DNA of 64,000 nt from Riptortus pedestris (GCA_019009955.1 CM032228.1:128007501-128071500), one strand, 5' to 3'; positions 37,110 to 49,123 are shown, counted from the stretch's first letter. A program made the numbers and translations. Notes: a model not told the origin generated them from the letters alone.

Positions 37110-37167
37110 TATATATATAAGATTATATATATATATATATTATATATATATATATATATATCTATAT
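37110..37167. repeat. (TA)n tract
   Basis: TA units with interruptions (TAAGATTATA, TATTATA, TCTATA) between B5 tail and A half. Confidence 0.9.
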
Positions 37168-37968
37168 ATTTGTCTGTTACCGCTCTAGCGGTCGCTATGT
37201 TTGTTTAATCCTTACCAAACTTCATATTTAAGCGTTTTATGTAAAAAGAAAGATCAAGTTCGTTAACGGCTGAAATCGGACCAGTGGGAGGGGGGGTTTA
37301 GAGGGGAGGATTTTCGAAAATTCGAAATATCTCCGTTACTATACGTCGGATCGAAAAATTATACGGAATCAATCTTATTACAAATTAAATTTACTATAAA
37401 TATTGTTATATACATTTATTCTCTATCTTGAATATTAACCGAGATATTTGCATTTTTCAGTTTTCACCAAACCGCCACTTCTACTCATGTTACGTAAACA
37501 ATACTCTGCTACATAATAAATCACATTATTGGAAGTTTAAATACCAAAAATTGTATTCAAGAGACCTTTATTATACGAGATACATACAAATATGCACTGG
37601 TGACTCCCCCCCCCTCCCCATCTTAAAGTTTTGGACTACTAAAATTTTATTGATTGAGATAACAATTATTCTGACTTATTATTAATTACAGTACTAGATA
37701 TAGTAAATAGTTCTCAATAAAATTAATGTGTTATATTCTGATATATTTCAGTAATTGTTTTCTTTCCGGTGTGAGGCGGGACTCGTTTGTTTACATTTCT
37801 AACCTAACGCTTCCTGTCGGCAGGCTATTGAAATTGGATGAAACATTTCTTATTTCCGTTTGTATTTATTCACGGTGTTGTGTTTGCAGTATGTATATTT
37901 ATCTATTACTAAACTTCACGAGGGAAATCTGCTTAGTTTACGCAGCCCCTGCGTGACGGACTTTTTTT
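37168..37968 (-). mobile_element. long A copy (reverse), about 800 bp
   Basis: TTGTCTGTTACCGCTCTAGC, CGTTAACGGCTGAAATCGGA, TATTAACCGAGATATTTGCA, a long inner part shared with 19846-20666 (AGTACTAGATATAGTAAATA), and the terminus GGGAAATCTGCTTAGTTTAC, CAGCCCCTGCGTGACGGACT plus T8. The best example of the complete A outer end. Confidence 0.85.
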
Positions 37969-37974
37969 TATAAA

Positions 37975-38605
37975 GTGATGGACCATATAATTCATAATCC
38001 TAGAATGTATTCTATCTTCCAAACCACGTATGAATAAGTTCATTTCCCTTCATGTGGTACAATGTCCAACGGTGACAGCTGTTTTAGGTACGTCATAGCC
38101 TCTGTTAAAACACTCTTTCATAAGTCTCGATTGTAAACTGTGTATTCATATTGGTTTTCAGTAAAGTATATCATAATACATTAACGGAGCAGAGTTAATA
38201 AATACCAGAAATACCTGAGTGCACCTCCCTAGCGTTTATTCTAGTAAATTATTTATTTATGATAATTAAAGAAATTCACATTCCTGAGAATAATAATACA
38301 TTGCTATAAGCATCAATTAACATGTAAACATAGACCAATATGAGGTCGGAAGGGAAGCGGCAGAACTAATAGGACAAAGGAAGTAGCTCAACACTTACAT
38401 GGCCTCAGTGCTGCCAACCTGCAATGCATTTTGGATAGCTATCCTCTATAAATTCAAATATATTAAAAAATCATATTACATTATCTTCACAATTCTAAAA
38501 CTGTTTCAAATATTTTTCACGTTTTAATTAAATAATGTATTAAATACACTTAGAGAAGGGTGGGGACAGTATACCTTATTTGGTGCAAACTGTTACTGGC
38601 GTTAA
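37975..38605. other. no gene recognised
   Basis: AT-rich spacer; nothing identified. Confidence 0.4.
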
Positions 38606-38611
38606 AAAATA

Positions 38612-39636
38612 ACATAGTTTTGAATTATTAAGGATAAAATTCTAACATGGATTTGAATTAACTTATCCAGGTAAGATACCTGGGTGGTTCATATTGGAAT
38701 GTATTGTTGAGCATATCAATATTTCTAAGCAAATTACTTGCTTCATACCTTATTTTACAAAAAAAAATAATTATAAAACAAAATTTACACTAATTAAAAA
38801 AGTAAACAACTTATGTTATGTGCACAATTGCCAAAAACCAAATAGACGATGAAATATCGCGAATTTTTATTTCAGGCCTCCCGCATAACCCCCATTCCCC
38901 TTGGAACCTAAAATTTTTAGTATTTTTAGCGTATATCTCGTTTATACTTTGTTATAAAAGAAAAGTGTGATAACAAAAGTTACTCTAAATAACAAAATAA
39001 ACAACTTTTGTTATGTTCATATTTGCCAAGAAACCAATACGAAACGAAATATCGCTATTTTTAATTTCTGGCATCCGTCATAACCCCCACTCTTGCCCGT
39101 CCCTAGAAATGTTGGTATGGCTTGTTATAATGAAAGCGTTAGTGCTATTACATATGCCGAGTTTTATTTATTTTGGTTGGATCTTTTGTCCCAAATAAAA
39201 TTGTTCACTTCCGCTATAGGTTTTAGCGTATATCTCGTTTATAATTTGGTATACGAAAAAAGTGTATATAACAAAAGTTACTCTAAATAACAAAATAAAC
39301 AACTTTTGTTATGTTCATATTTGCCGAAAAACTAATAGGAAACGAAATATCGCTATTTTTAATTTCTGGCTTCCCTTATAACCCCCACTCCTGTTCGTCT
39401 CAGAGAATTTTAATATAGCCTAAAGTCTAAGTTGGGTTAGTGGTAATATACATACCAAGTTTCATAAAATTCGGTTCAGCCGTTTATGCGTGAAAAGGTA
39501 ACAAACAAACAAACAAACAAATAAACAAACAAACAGACACCAAAGAAACAAAATGCAGTTATGGTGTCTATGACATGTGAAACGAAAAGTTATCGTGAAA
39601 TTTCGGGAAAAAAATCAATGTACAGACAGAGGTTAC

Positions 39637-39640
<4 letters not shown>
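38612..39640 (+). mobile_element. 5'-truncated B element (B6)
   Basis: It starts inside the head (GAATTATTAAGGATAAAAT). Unit boxes near 38888, 39082 and 39382. The tail is TTCAGCCGTTTATGCGTGAA, an (AAAC)n run and CAGACAGAGGTTACAATTTT. It gives the empty site for the retroposon in B3. Confidence 0.85.

Positions 39641-39689
<49 letters not shown>
39641..39689. repeat. (TA)n tract
   Basis: About 24 TA units between B6 tail and D. Confidence 0.95.
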
Positions 39690-39693
<4 letters not shown>

Positions 39694-39822
39694 TAATTTT
39701 GAAAAGACTTCATTTTCGCCATCTCCTGGGTAGGGCAGATAGGACATATGTGAAAATGTTTTGAAAATCGCACCATGAGTACAGCCTCATAAGTGTTTTT
39801 TCTTAAGTGAAATCTGCTAAAA
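39690..39822 (+). mobile_element. D half right of B6
   Basis: AATTTTGAAAAGACTTCATT, CGCCATCTCCTGGGTAGGGC, TCGCACCATGAGTACAGCCT, then a degraded palindrome TCTTAAGTGAAATCTGCTAA. Confidence 0.8.
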
Positions 39823-39829
39823 CCACAAA

Positions 39830-40435
39830 CGTCGATGACAATTGATCTATCCTATGAGTACAGAACAACCAGAATTGCATTAAACACCAAAAGAATAATG
39901 TTTTGCTAGTTATAAAAATAATTCTAATATATTTTACATTCATTTCAAAATTAGTATGTAATTAACACTACTAAGAGCTCTACACCTCTTAAATTAAGGT
40001 GTGAATACAAATTATATTCAGCGAGTTCATTACCAATTAAGTTCATATGTCATGTCGGAACCTGATCCAAATTGTTAGATAAACTAAGAGCATCAGAAGT
40101 ATTGAGTTATGGTACATATCTAACCTAAGCCCAAAAATGTTATATATATGTAAGAAATACAAATAACAGCATAGAGATGATTTAGAATCTCGATACTATG
40201 AAGCCAAAATTATTATATATGGAACTAGTGAATAACTAACTGAAGTGTTTTTATCTAATCTCTGAAGGATTTATCATTCAATGAGCTCTTTAACTGCAAC
40301 TTCTTCAAATTCATCGAGATATGACAAGGACAATATTTACGTATTTTAGAAATATTAGTTCCATTTTAGGGCAATCAAATCTTCCAGTTAATAACTATAG
40401 AATCCAGTAATGAACACTAAGTGGAGGGCACGCCA
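39830..40435. other. no gene recognised
   Basis: Unique-looking AT-rich sequence. Confidence 0.4.
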
Positions 40436-40439
40436 GTAG

Positions 40440-40530
40440 TCAAGTGGGGTCCTTTAGGGAAAATTATCTATTGAAGTTGTACTCTTGGCAAGATTTTAGA
40501 CACATTTCCTCAAATTTCTGAGGTCCGTTC
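40440..40530 (-). mobile_element. D half (reverse)
   Basis: TTAGGGAAAATTATCTATTG, AAGTTGTACTCTTGGCAAGA, TTTCTGAGGTCCGTTCAAAA. It leads into a TA tract (40545-40582). The A partner begins at 40705. Confidence 0.7.
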
Positions 40531-40541
40531 AAAAAAAAAAT

Positions 40542-40582
<41 letters not shown>

Positions 40583-40584
<2 letters not shown>

Positions 40585-40690
40585 ATGTGTGTGTGTGTGT
40601 TGCTGTTGGTTTTTGGAGTTTTGACCAAAACTCCAAAAAAACAAGAACACCATATTTAAATATAACCTGGTCAAAAACATAAACACAATT
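40583..40690. other. small insert with hairpin between D and A halves
   Basis: A (GT)n run, then TTTTTGGAGTTTTGACC and its inverse AAAACTCCAAAAA (40611-40640), then ATATAACCTGGTCAAAAACA. TA tracts lie on both sides. Family unknown. Confidence 0.6.
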
Positions 40691-40704
40691 ATATATATAT
40701 ATAT

Positions 40705-40780
40705 CTTTTAACGCTCTAGTGGTTGTAATTTTTGTTTAATCGTTACCAATCCCGTTTGTGAATGGCTGAAATCTCGGCTG
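40705..40780 (-). mobile_element. A half start (reverse), truncated
   Basis: TTTTAACGCTCTAGTGGTTG, TTTTTGTTTAATCGTTACCA, GTGAATGGCTGAAATC: the TA-proximal end of A in reverse; the rest is lost. Confidence 0.7.
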
Positions 40781-40789
40781 AAAGGCTCC

Positions 40790-41520
40790 TCAGTTTAGAG
40801 ATATGAAAAAAGTTACGACGAACTAGTCAAAATAGATTCTGTGGAGGTCGAAGCGTCCGTTGAAATTAGAAATTTTTCTTGATTGTTACAATTCTTCCAT
40901 TATGTATTACAAGGAATGAATTTTTTGCCTTACAGTATTTATTCACGATCTTTAGTTTGGAAATATTTCACTTCAAATTAGAATGCGTTAGAGTTTCTAT
41001 ATGGTTAATTCTTTATTCAGAAATTGGCCATTCTTTATTCTGTGTGGCGGATGTATTAAGTATATCCTGAGAACGTTACCGAATCCAGAGAGAATACCGG
41101 GAATTCTTGACGCACTGTTATTTGGACCGCAAATATCAGTCATCTAAGGGTAATTGCAGAGATAACTATTTCCAGGATGTTGCTCACCAGTGTTTCATGA
41201 CTGTCCTACCATTACTGAGCTTTAATTACGTAATGTGAGATTCACGAGTATTGGAGCTCCTAAAAACATTATCAACCCCAGAGTTAAACACTCTATATGC
41301 AAGAAGTAGGATCTTGGAAGTAAAAGTTGTCTTACCGCTTGACCCCTTCTTCTAAACCAAATCAAGGTGAAGGTGGGAAGAGGGCTTTATACAACATTTT
41401 AAATTCGTATTAATTGTCTAACTTTGCTGAAAACAAACGGAAAAGAATCCTGTTAGCAGACTTCACCACAGAGTTTGTGCGCGTGCCTAAACGCTGTACA
41501 GACGCCAATTTTTTTTTTTT
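40790..41520. other. no gene recognised
   Basis: Unique-looking sequence; a 63-codon frame at 40879-41070 has no recognisable domain. Confidence 0.4.
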
Positions 41521-41559
41521 TTGATCATTAAATGTTATTTATAAATGTGTCAGGTTAAC

Positions 41560-41764
41560 GATTTACGTTCAATTTGTCCAACTACGGCTAATTGAGGTGG
41601 GTTACCTCCCTTTTCTAGCCAGGATGGAACTAAAGATTTTATTCATATTATAATGAGTTCCTCGCTAAATAAATTCCTATTGCCCTGGTGGGAATTGAAC
41701 TCGCCATGCTAGGTTTACAACGTGAGACGAAGACTATCGCCTAACTCTGACGGCTAACCATGTA
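41560..41764 (-). mobile_element. tRNA-derived SINE (reverse)
   Basis: TTTGTCCAACTACGGCTAAT, CCCTTTTCTAGCCAGGATGG, GGGAATTGAACTCGCCATGC (B-box region), GACGGCTAACCATG (A-box region). Diverged. Confidence 0.8.
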
Positions 41765-41807
41765 GTTCAGGTATTGCAAAACTCCATGTAAATGTAATCT
41801 AAAAATC

Positions 41808-41834
41808 CAATGTCCGTTTAAAACTGTGTGTGTG

Positions 41835-41893
<59 letters not shown>

Positions 41894-42366
41894 GTCTGTT
41901 AAAGCTCTAGCGGCCGCACTTTTTGCTTGACCGTTACCAAACTCTATATTTAAACGTACAATGTAAAAATAAAGATCAAGTTCGTTAACGGCTGAAATCG
42001 GACGATTGGGAGGGGGGGGGGTTTAGAGAGGAGGATTTGATAAATTCGATTCGATTTCCGTTACTGTACGTCGAATCGAAAATTTGTATAGGGCCAATCT
42101 TATTGCATTTATAAATGTGGTTATGTAGATGTTTTCATTATCTTTAATATTAACCGAGATATTTGCGTTTTTTAGTTTTCGGCCTTCAGTAAATCCCCAC
42201 TCCTACTCATCATCAACAACGAGCTGTTATATTAGGAAGCACTTTATTTGAAGCCTGAATAACAAATATTGTTGTCATTGAACTTTTACGCCATGAGGTG
42301 AATGCAAATACGGGTCGCAAGTGGGAAATCTGGCTAGTTAACGCAGCCCCTGCATGAAGGACTTTT
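41808..42366 (-). mobile_element. A-(TA)n-D composite (reverse), D mostly lost
   Basis: The D remnant ATCCAATGTCCGTTTAAAAC is followed by (GT)n/(TA)n (41836-41885), then a full A half from TATGTCTGTTAAAGCTCTAG to the terminus GGGAAATCTGGCTAGTTAAC, GCCCCTGCATGAAGGACTTT. An uninterrupted TA tract. Confidence 0.8.
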
Positions 42367-42476
42367 CTACTTTTCTCAAATTAGTAAGAATCATATATTA
42401 ATGAGACTGTAAATAAAAACTGGACATATGATCTTAAGTGATTTAAAGTGCAAATAAATGGGCATAGAAATTTTAA

Positions 42477-42532
42477 AAAAGTCCGTCACGCAGGGGCTAC
42501 GTAAACTAAGCAGATTTCCAAAGTGAAGTTTT
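42477..42532 (+). mobile_element. A terminus fragment
   Basis: AAAGTCCGTCACGCAGGGGC, TACGTAAACTAAGCAGATTT, CCAAAGTGAAGTTTTG. It matches the start of A almost exactly and then stops; it is inverted relative to the A terminus at 42366. Confidence 0.75.
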
Positions 42533-43080
42533 GTAAACTCCATTCTGAAAATATAATTAGGCAAGCATTTAGGTTCTCGGTGGACCCACATGTCATACAT
42601 CTTTGAAATGACGCCTCTTTTAACTTTTATGAAAAGACCACTTCATTTTTTCTTATACAAATGACGAAATATTGATATTATTATTAATTGTGTAAAGCTC
42701 GTCCTTTAGCAATTACATCCAATGTCTGAAAATTTTAATTTGCTAACTAAATAAGCCCAACATTCACAATAGGTGTTGTCTGTTAACTAATATTAGGACT
42801 GATAAGCTGGCTCCCATTTTTCAATGTTTAGTACATATTCTGTTTATTTTTTATTCAGCTAATTTTTACTTTCCATACTTAAAATCTATAAACAGATGTT
42901 ATTTTCCGCCTGAATCACTATCGACCCGCTAACAGACATACCTATTTATCTATCTGCTTATTAATTTATCTTTGTATCTACTATCAATAAATATATACAT
43001 AGTTACTTTTCATGATACATTGGCTTATTCTTAACATGAGATATTAAAATGCGGGACTTACTGCAGGCTGATATTCAAAA

Positions 43081-43276
43081 ATGTCCATCACGCAGGGGCT
43101 GCGTAACTAAGCAGGTTTCCAATAAATTGTCTTACTACATGTATATGTAATTTTGAACGGACAACATTTTCTCTATCTCCTAGGTAGTATAAATGGGCAT
43201 TTGAGGAAATTTTATCAAAATCCCACCATAAGTAGGACCTCAGTAGCTGATTTCCCTTAGATGGAATCTGCTGAAC
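43081..43276 (+). mobile_element. internally deleted A-D element
   Basis: The A terminus TGTCCATCACGCAGGGGCTG, AACTAAGCAGGTTTCC, is joined by a short TGTATATGTAA link to a complete D (TTTTGAACGGACAACATTTT to CCCTTAGATGGAATCTGCTG). At about 196 bp it is the shortest version keeping both ends. Confidence 0.75.
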
Positions 43277-43327
43277 GAAATGTTTGAAATCTCGCTCTCC
43301 AAAAGTCGTTATATATATATATATATA

Positions 43328-43715
43328 CTAGCGGGCCCGACAGACGTTGTCCTGCATGATATTTCAAGCGATTGCGATATTAAATTTAATAATATTATGC
43401 TTAAAACAAAAGCTACTTTACTGTATCTCGTTTATACTTTGTTATACGACAAAAGTGCATATAACAAAATTTACTCTATAAAACAAAATAAACAACTTTT
43501 ATCCTGTTCATATTTGCCGAAAAACCAATAGGAAACGAAATATCGCTATTTTTAATTTTAGGCTTCACTTACAACCCCCACTCCTGCTCCATCTGCCAGG
43601 CTGATTTGTGAATCTGAACCAACCAGGGCGTCACCCAAACACATACAAAAAAATTCATTCAAATCGGTCCAGCCGTTTAGGTGGAGCTCAGTGACACACT
43701 AACGTACAGTAGAAT
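43328..43715 (+). mobile_element. C element (C3), short
   Basis: Head CTAGCGGGCCCGACAGACGT, TGTCCTGCATGATATTTCAA; one middle unit with CAACCCCCACTCCTGCTCCA; tail TCCAGCCGTTTAGGTGGAGC, CTAACGTACAGTAGAATTAT. A TA run lies before the head. Confidence 0.8.
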
Positions 43716-43739
43716 TATATACATTAAGATATATATATG

Positions 43740-45885
43740 TATAAAATGGTAGGTATGCACGTTATCGAGGAATCTGCCACAGATTTTTAAGTAAAATTCG
43801 GTAAGTTGTATAAGACAATAAGAAACCACTGCATGGCCTTGTGACGCTCTCTACTCGTCGGTTTACGTGAATCAACTTCTTAGCTCACATAAACTACAAG
43901 GCTTGAGATGTTGCCTAAGAAGTAGTTGACGATTTTTTCGCTTATCCCTAACAGTTTCCTTCCTTATACAACAAAAGCGGGATACTAAACTCATTTATAA
44001 TTGTATATGAGAGTATAATATCAAACGTTTGGAACTAAACTAATTATATATAAAGTATAAAGAACATTATACGTTACCAACTACCCAAAAATTAGGTTCC
44101 TATTTATTTCTTCACGAGTTCTTATTGGGCTGACAATGATAAATACTTTTATTTATCATGATACTCCTGCGACTCTCAGTGGCCATTCTCCAGTTGTAAG
44201 CCAACGATTTAATCTTTGCCAGATTTGGAATAGCAACCTTCAGTATTATGCACTGCAGTATTACTCATTGTGGTGATACTATAGTTTTCTAAAATTCCTT
44301 GACAAATTCTTTGTATCTAAACACTTGTGCTAACAGAACTATGATGCATACAACAAGGCAATGAGGCAATGCTTCTCATTCACCTGTAGGTTTCTGCCCG
44401 TCAAGGTAAGCGACTTTTTCATCGACACCACTTGAAGGTACACGGGTTTATTTGTAGACCTGTTGATTTTGTTTTATTTTAGTCACATTATATTATACAG
44501 ATATCTGTACCAGCCTATTAATACTGGCCGTCATAAACTTTTCACCAAAAATCAGTATTAACCTATTTATTCTACTTTGAGCAGGCCTCACTTTGTCTTC
44601 AATGACATGTACAAGTGGATGTGTGGCTTTCAATGTGAATATGCTGACTGTGAATTTTATTGACAAGCATGGAACATAGAGTTTTCAAACATTAGTAGTT
44701 TTCATTTATTATATTACATGCAAAAACATAAATAGGAGGAACAAAACTGTAAATAAATTATTTTTGTTTTATTTATTTAGTTCTACATCGAAAATAAATA
44801 GAATAAACTTACCCATACTTAATTGAGAGCATTTTTTTTTCTGTCGTGTTTTGCAATCACCCCAAAAGGCCTTGATAAAACAACTACGTTTCAGTCATTT
44901 ATCCCTCCTCTTCGATAAAATGCCTGACTTATTTGTCCATATTAAAACTATTCATCGACTTAAATTTTGGACATAATACATTTACACAATAAATTTTAAG
45001 CCCCAAATATTGTGGTGTAGGCCGAGCTCTAAGGATTTATTTGTTTGTTTTTTTTAAATTCAATCTCTGCAAACCCTGAACAATGATATCTTCGCTGTAA
45101 TAGCCTAATATATCATGAAATGTGTTACTTCCAGCTGCCATAGGTTGTTTATAGCTGGCCTTTAATGAGGGAGACATATGGAATTGAAATCACACATGCT
45201 GGTCAAATGACATCATCTTTCTGTAACTTTGGTGACAGGTCTGTACTTCGACTTGCCCTCTGTAAGCGTTTCAAGAATAGTTATAGTAGAATTGCACAAG
45301 CGGAAATCTAGATATTGTTTCCTCAAATTCATATTACTTCCGGCTAGGGCGTAAAATACTGTTTCAAGAACTAAAGGCACTTTGTGGCATGAAGATAATG
45401 AATACTTTTACTTCACGAGAAGAGTGTTCCTGAGCGCAAATCAAACGCAGATTTTGAAATTTACGTTTAATAAACAAAGACGTTATTAAATCTGGGAACT
45501 TTTTTTCATAGACACACTTTCTATATTTCAATTTATTGTTCACCAGATGAGTCATGGAAAAAAATATTTCTGTTTTTTTTTTTTTTTAAATCATTAGAAT
45601 GTCATCGACAGGAAGAAGAAAATAAAGAATTTTTTTTTTATGAATTACAAGAATCAAACTAGTGACCGGCCTAATGTCTTCGATTATTTTAAATGAATGA
45701 ATACTTAAGTAGCAATTCATTTTTCTTTCTATCCTAATAAAGTGCCTTTTGTTTAATATTTTAGTACATCTTCCACTAAAAGAAATAACTTAGAAAGATT
45801 TTACTCATGGCGTGTTTTTTGAAAAATTTCTTGGAGATACGTCCCATTCACCAATGAGGTCCGCTGAAAAAAATAACAAAAACAA
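43740..45885. other. no gene recognised
   Basis: AT-rich with homopolymer T runs (45573-45588). The short frames lack domains. Confidence 0.4.
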
Positions 45886-45889
45886 CTAA

Positions 45890-47260
45890 GGTTTGTCTGT
45901 TTTTTAATCTAAATTCGGCGGGATCAATCTTTTTATGTTCATTCCATGCCAAGAATTATGGCAACAAAATTGAAAATTTTGGCTGTCTGTCCGCCTGGTA
46001 TTTACTCAACCGTTCAATACGGCTAGGAAGATTGCTATGAATTTTTTATTTGCGAGTCTATTATCCCAAGGTACAACATAGGTTATATGACTGGGCTCAG
46101 GTTGGCCGTGCGAGTTAGGGCGTTGGTCTTAATCTCGCGTGGAAGACCTAGAGTGGGGGATTCGATTCCCGCCCTGGGCAGTGGAAATTTATTTATTGGC
46201 GGACTCATTAAATAAACTCCTTAGGCCCACCCTGGCTAGAAAAGGGTGATACCCTGTAGATAACCCGTCCCGATTAGCCTTAGTAGCATAAAGTGGACGT
46301 AAATAATAATAAACAAAAAGGGTATATGACAATCCAAATTTTCGGGTAGAAGGGAGGGCTTATATCCACGTGATAATACATGTTCCTCAATATATTTGTT
46401 AGTATTGGTTTTATCGAAAAAATATAAAGAGGGAAATGTCATTAGAATAATGGTTGTTCTAATCACAATCCGCTCTTTATATTATGATTTGGGAAATTTT
46501 GACTTCCGGGCGCAAGGACTTTGATTTTCATGTAAATGTCTGAATAGAATTGGGAAATTGTTTGTATGTCTATTAAGGGAATGAGTATTGTTAGTATGAC
46601 CGAACTGATACTTTGCTAACACTGCTTGGAATGGAAGTTCACTTTGACGTCAAAACATAAATTCGTCAAATATTTATTAATATTGCTTTTGTCGACAAAA
46701 TGTAAAGAATGTATTGTGTTTATAAGACATTTTAAGGTCCTTAAACGTTACTGAAATTAATGAATTTGAAAATTTGACTTCCGACTTCCAGTCATTATTC
46801 ACGAGTCTCTGGCGAGAACTGTGGCATTTTTAGTATGTATCCAGGATATGAATATTGTCAACGTGGACTATTTTAATCTTTTCTACCGCCGAAAAGAGTG
46901 GGGTTTTACTTGGACGCAAAAGTTGCGATCGTCATTGCTTGCATAATATTGATTCTAACGAAAAAATGTAAAGAACATAAAGTGTATAAAATGTATTTTT
47001 CAGTCTTAAAACGTTGCTTAAATTCTGAATTTCCAAATTCTTAGTTCCACTTTAGGCCGCCAATAGAATTTATTACTGTTCCATCAGAAGACCTAAATAT
47101 AATTGTGAAATTGATTCATAAAACATTATGAACGTGTATTTCATATTTATTTAGGGAATGAATTTTCTCAACATGGGCTATGTTATGCTCCTCTACCACT
47201 GATAGGAATGGGAATTGAAATAATCATAATTAGATTTCCACGAGAAGCCATTTTTATTTT
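45890..47260 (+). repeat. degenerate tandem repeat, about 270-310-bp units, with a SINE inserted
   Basis: Three phrases recur in order: TTTTATCGAAAAAATATAAA at 46411, TTTTGTCGACAAAATGTAAA near 46687 and TTCTAACGAAAAAATGTAAA near 46954; also GAATGAGTATTGTTAGTATG (46579), ATATGAATATTGTCAACGTG (46847) and GGAATGAATTTTCTCAACAT (47156). A preface at 45960-46040 has TGTCTGTCCGCCTGGTATTT and CAACCGTTCAATACGGC. The layout is like B, but the sequence is different and old. Confidence 0.55.
46092..46322 (+). mobile_element. tRNA-derived SINE with 8-bp target-site duplication
   Basis: GGGCTCAGGTTGGCCGTGCG (A-box region), GGGGGATTCGATTCCCGCCC (B-box region), then the body (AACCCGTCCCGATTAGCCTT) and an AATAATAAACAAAAA tail. 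TATATGAC flanks it at 46084-46091 and 46323-46330. Confidence 0.88.
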
Positions 47261-47269
47261 AATGGACAA

Positions 47270-48440
47270 ACACGTAACAAAGATTCTAATAACTTCTGAC
47301 TTCAGTCAACAGCTCATACATTCTGCGTCTAGATTTTGGCTCAACCTGCCTTATCATTTGGCTCGAATGCCTTCCTAGATTTTATTGTCTCTAACAACTT
47401 GTACACAACAAGTAAGTTAATTGACATGGCTCCATATGTATGAATTTTCACTGCATTTCGGCTTGTAGACAGTGGCTATCAATTAGTTTGTGGTACCTAT
47501 ATGAAAAATGAGGTTGAAATATTAAAGTATTTGTCCAAAAATTGAAACCTAGAAGTCCTTATTTTAATTGAAGTACTCTTGAACTAAACAGATTTTCCAC
47601 ATCCTCAAGGAGGCGCTGATCAATCACAATTGCTAGTGGACATGCTAGAATAAGTTTGTACCTCTACTAATCTATCAGAGTCCAGCTTCATTACCTTCAT
47701 ATGCATAACAGAGTTTCTTAATGCAAGGGTGACCTAGAATGAGAACTTATTTGTAACTGCTGAAGGAACACTTCAGCCTGAGTTTGTGTTAGTTGGGTGA
47801 GTGGATGAGCATCCTGGTACCCAACAGACCATCATGGGCTGATTCAGCTTGGGGCAGAAGTATAGGGTGACTAAATTCGCCGCTAATGAAGGTCCTATGC
47901 CAGCACCTGAATAGGCAATCAATGAACTCCTTATATTTAGTTTCTGTTTCTGTGTGCACGTGTGTGTATGCATGTAAATATGTATGTATTCATGTAGTTA
48001 ATATCAATTCAAATAAAATTTGTCTTCTGGTGAGTCGTTCCTCGAAAAAGTTTAATGGATCTTACTGAACTAATTTAATGAAAAATTTAGTAAAGGCAGA
48101 GATACAATTTTATGAAGGTCACCTTCTCCTCCCTCTCAGAATACAATTTGGCTGTTACTCATAACTAATATTGGTAACACTCACAGTTTATTCCCTCAGA
48201 TGAGTCAGACTGAATCAAAGCAATTTTTCTCCATTTTTCAATTAAACTAGTGACTCAAAACAGCTTGGAAACTTAATTTCAAAATACAGTTGACCAATGA
48301 GTCAAGTTCTGAATAACATTACAATGCATAAACATTAATAATCTGTCATTTAAATTGAATCATGTATTTATGGTTGTCATACAGTCAGATTTAAATATAT
48401 TACTTATAGCTTTTGATTTTTATACTTTAAAGAAGACAAA
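47270..48440. other. no gene recognised
   Basis: AT-rich with a GTGTGTATG-type run near 47955-47990. No domain seen in either strand. Confidence 0.4.
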
Positions 48441-48447
48441 TAAAAAA

Positions 48448-48933
48448 AAGTCCGTCAGGCAGGGGCTGCGTAAACTAAGCAGATTTCCCACGTGAAGTTT
48501 TACAATAGACAAATCTGCCTAATAACAGCTGTAGTAGTAAGTAACCTCTAAACCTATTCACGAGAGGGACGAATAATTACAAAAACGGCCGCCAGAGCTC
48601 ACGGCGGAAAGTCCGAACATAGCCACTGCTGCCGAGCACATGTAGAATACAAATGCAAATATCTCAGTTAATATTCAAGATAGAGAATAAATGTATATAA
48701 CAATATTTATAGTAAATTTAATTTGCAATAAGATTGATTCTATAATATTTTTCGATCCGACGTATAGTAACGGAGATATTTTGAATTTTCAAAAATCCCC
48801 CCCCTCTAAACCCCCCCTCCCACTGGTCCGATTTCAGCCATTAACGAACTTGATCTCTCTTTTTACATAAAACGCTTAAATATGAAGTTTGGTAACGATT
48901 AAACAAAAATTGCGACCGCTAGAGCGTTAACAG

Positions 48934-49001
<68 letters not shown>

Positions 49002-49123
49002 GAACGGACCTCATTTTCGTCATCTCCTGGGTAGGATCGATGGACATTTGAGGAAATTTTTCAAAACTCGCGTCATGAGTACGACCTCAATAGCTGATTT
49101 CCCTTAAGGGAAATCTGCTAAAA
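48448..49123 (+). mobile_element. complete A-(TA)n-D composite, array copy 1
   Basis: It starts AAGTCCGTCAGGCAGGGGCT, GCGTAAACTAAGCAGATTTC; A ends GCGTTAACAGACAAATATAT; TA tract 48938-48996; D starts TTTTGAACGGACCTCATTTT and ends with the palindrome and CTGCTAAAA. No insertion inside the TA tract. This is the reference for the family. Confidence 0.9.
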
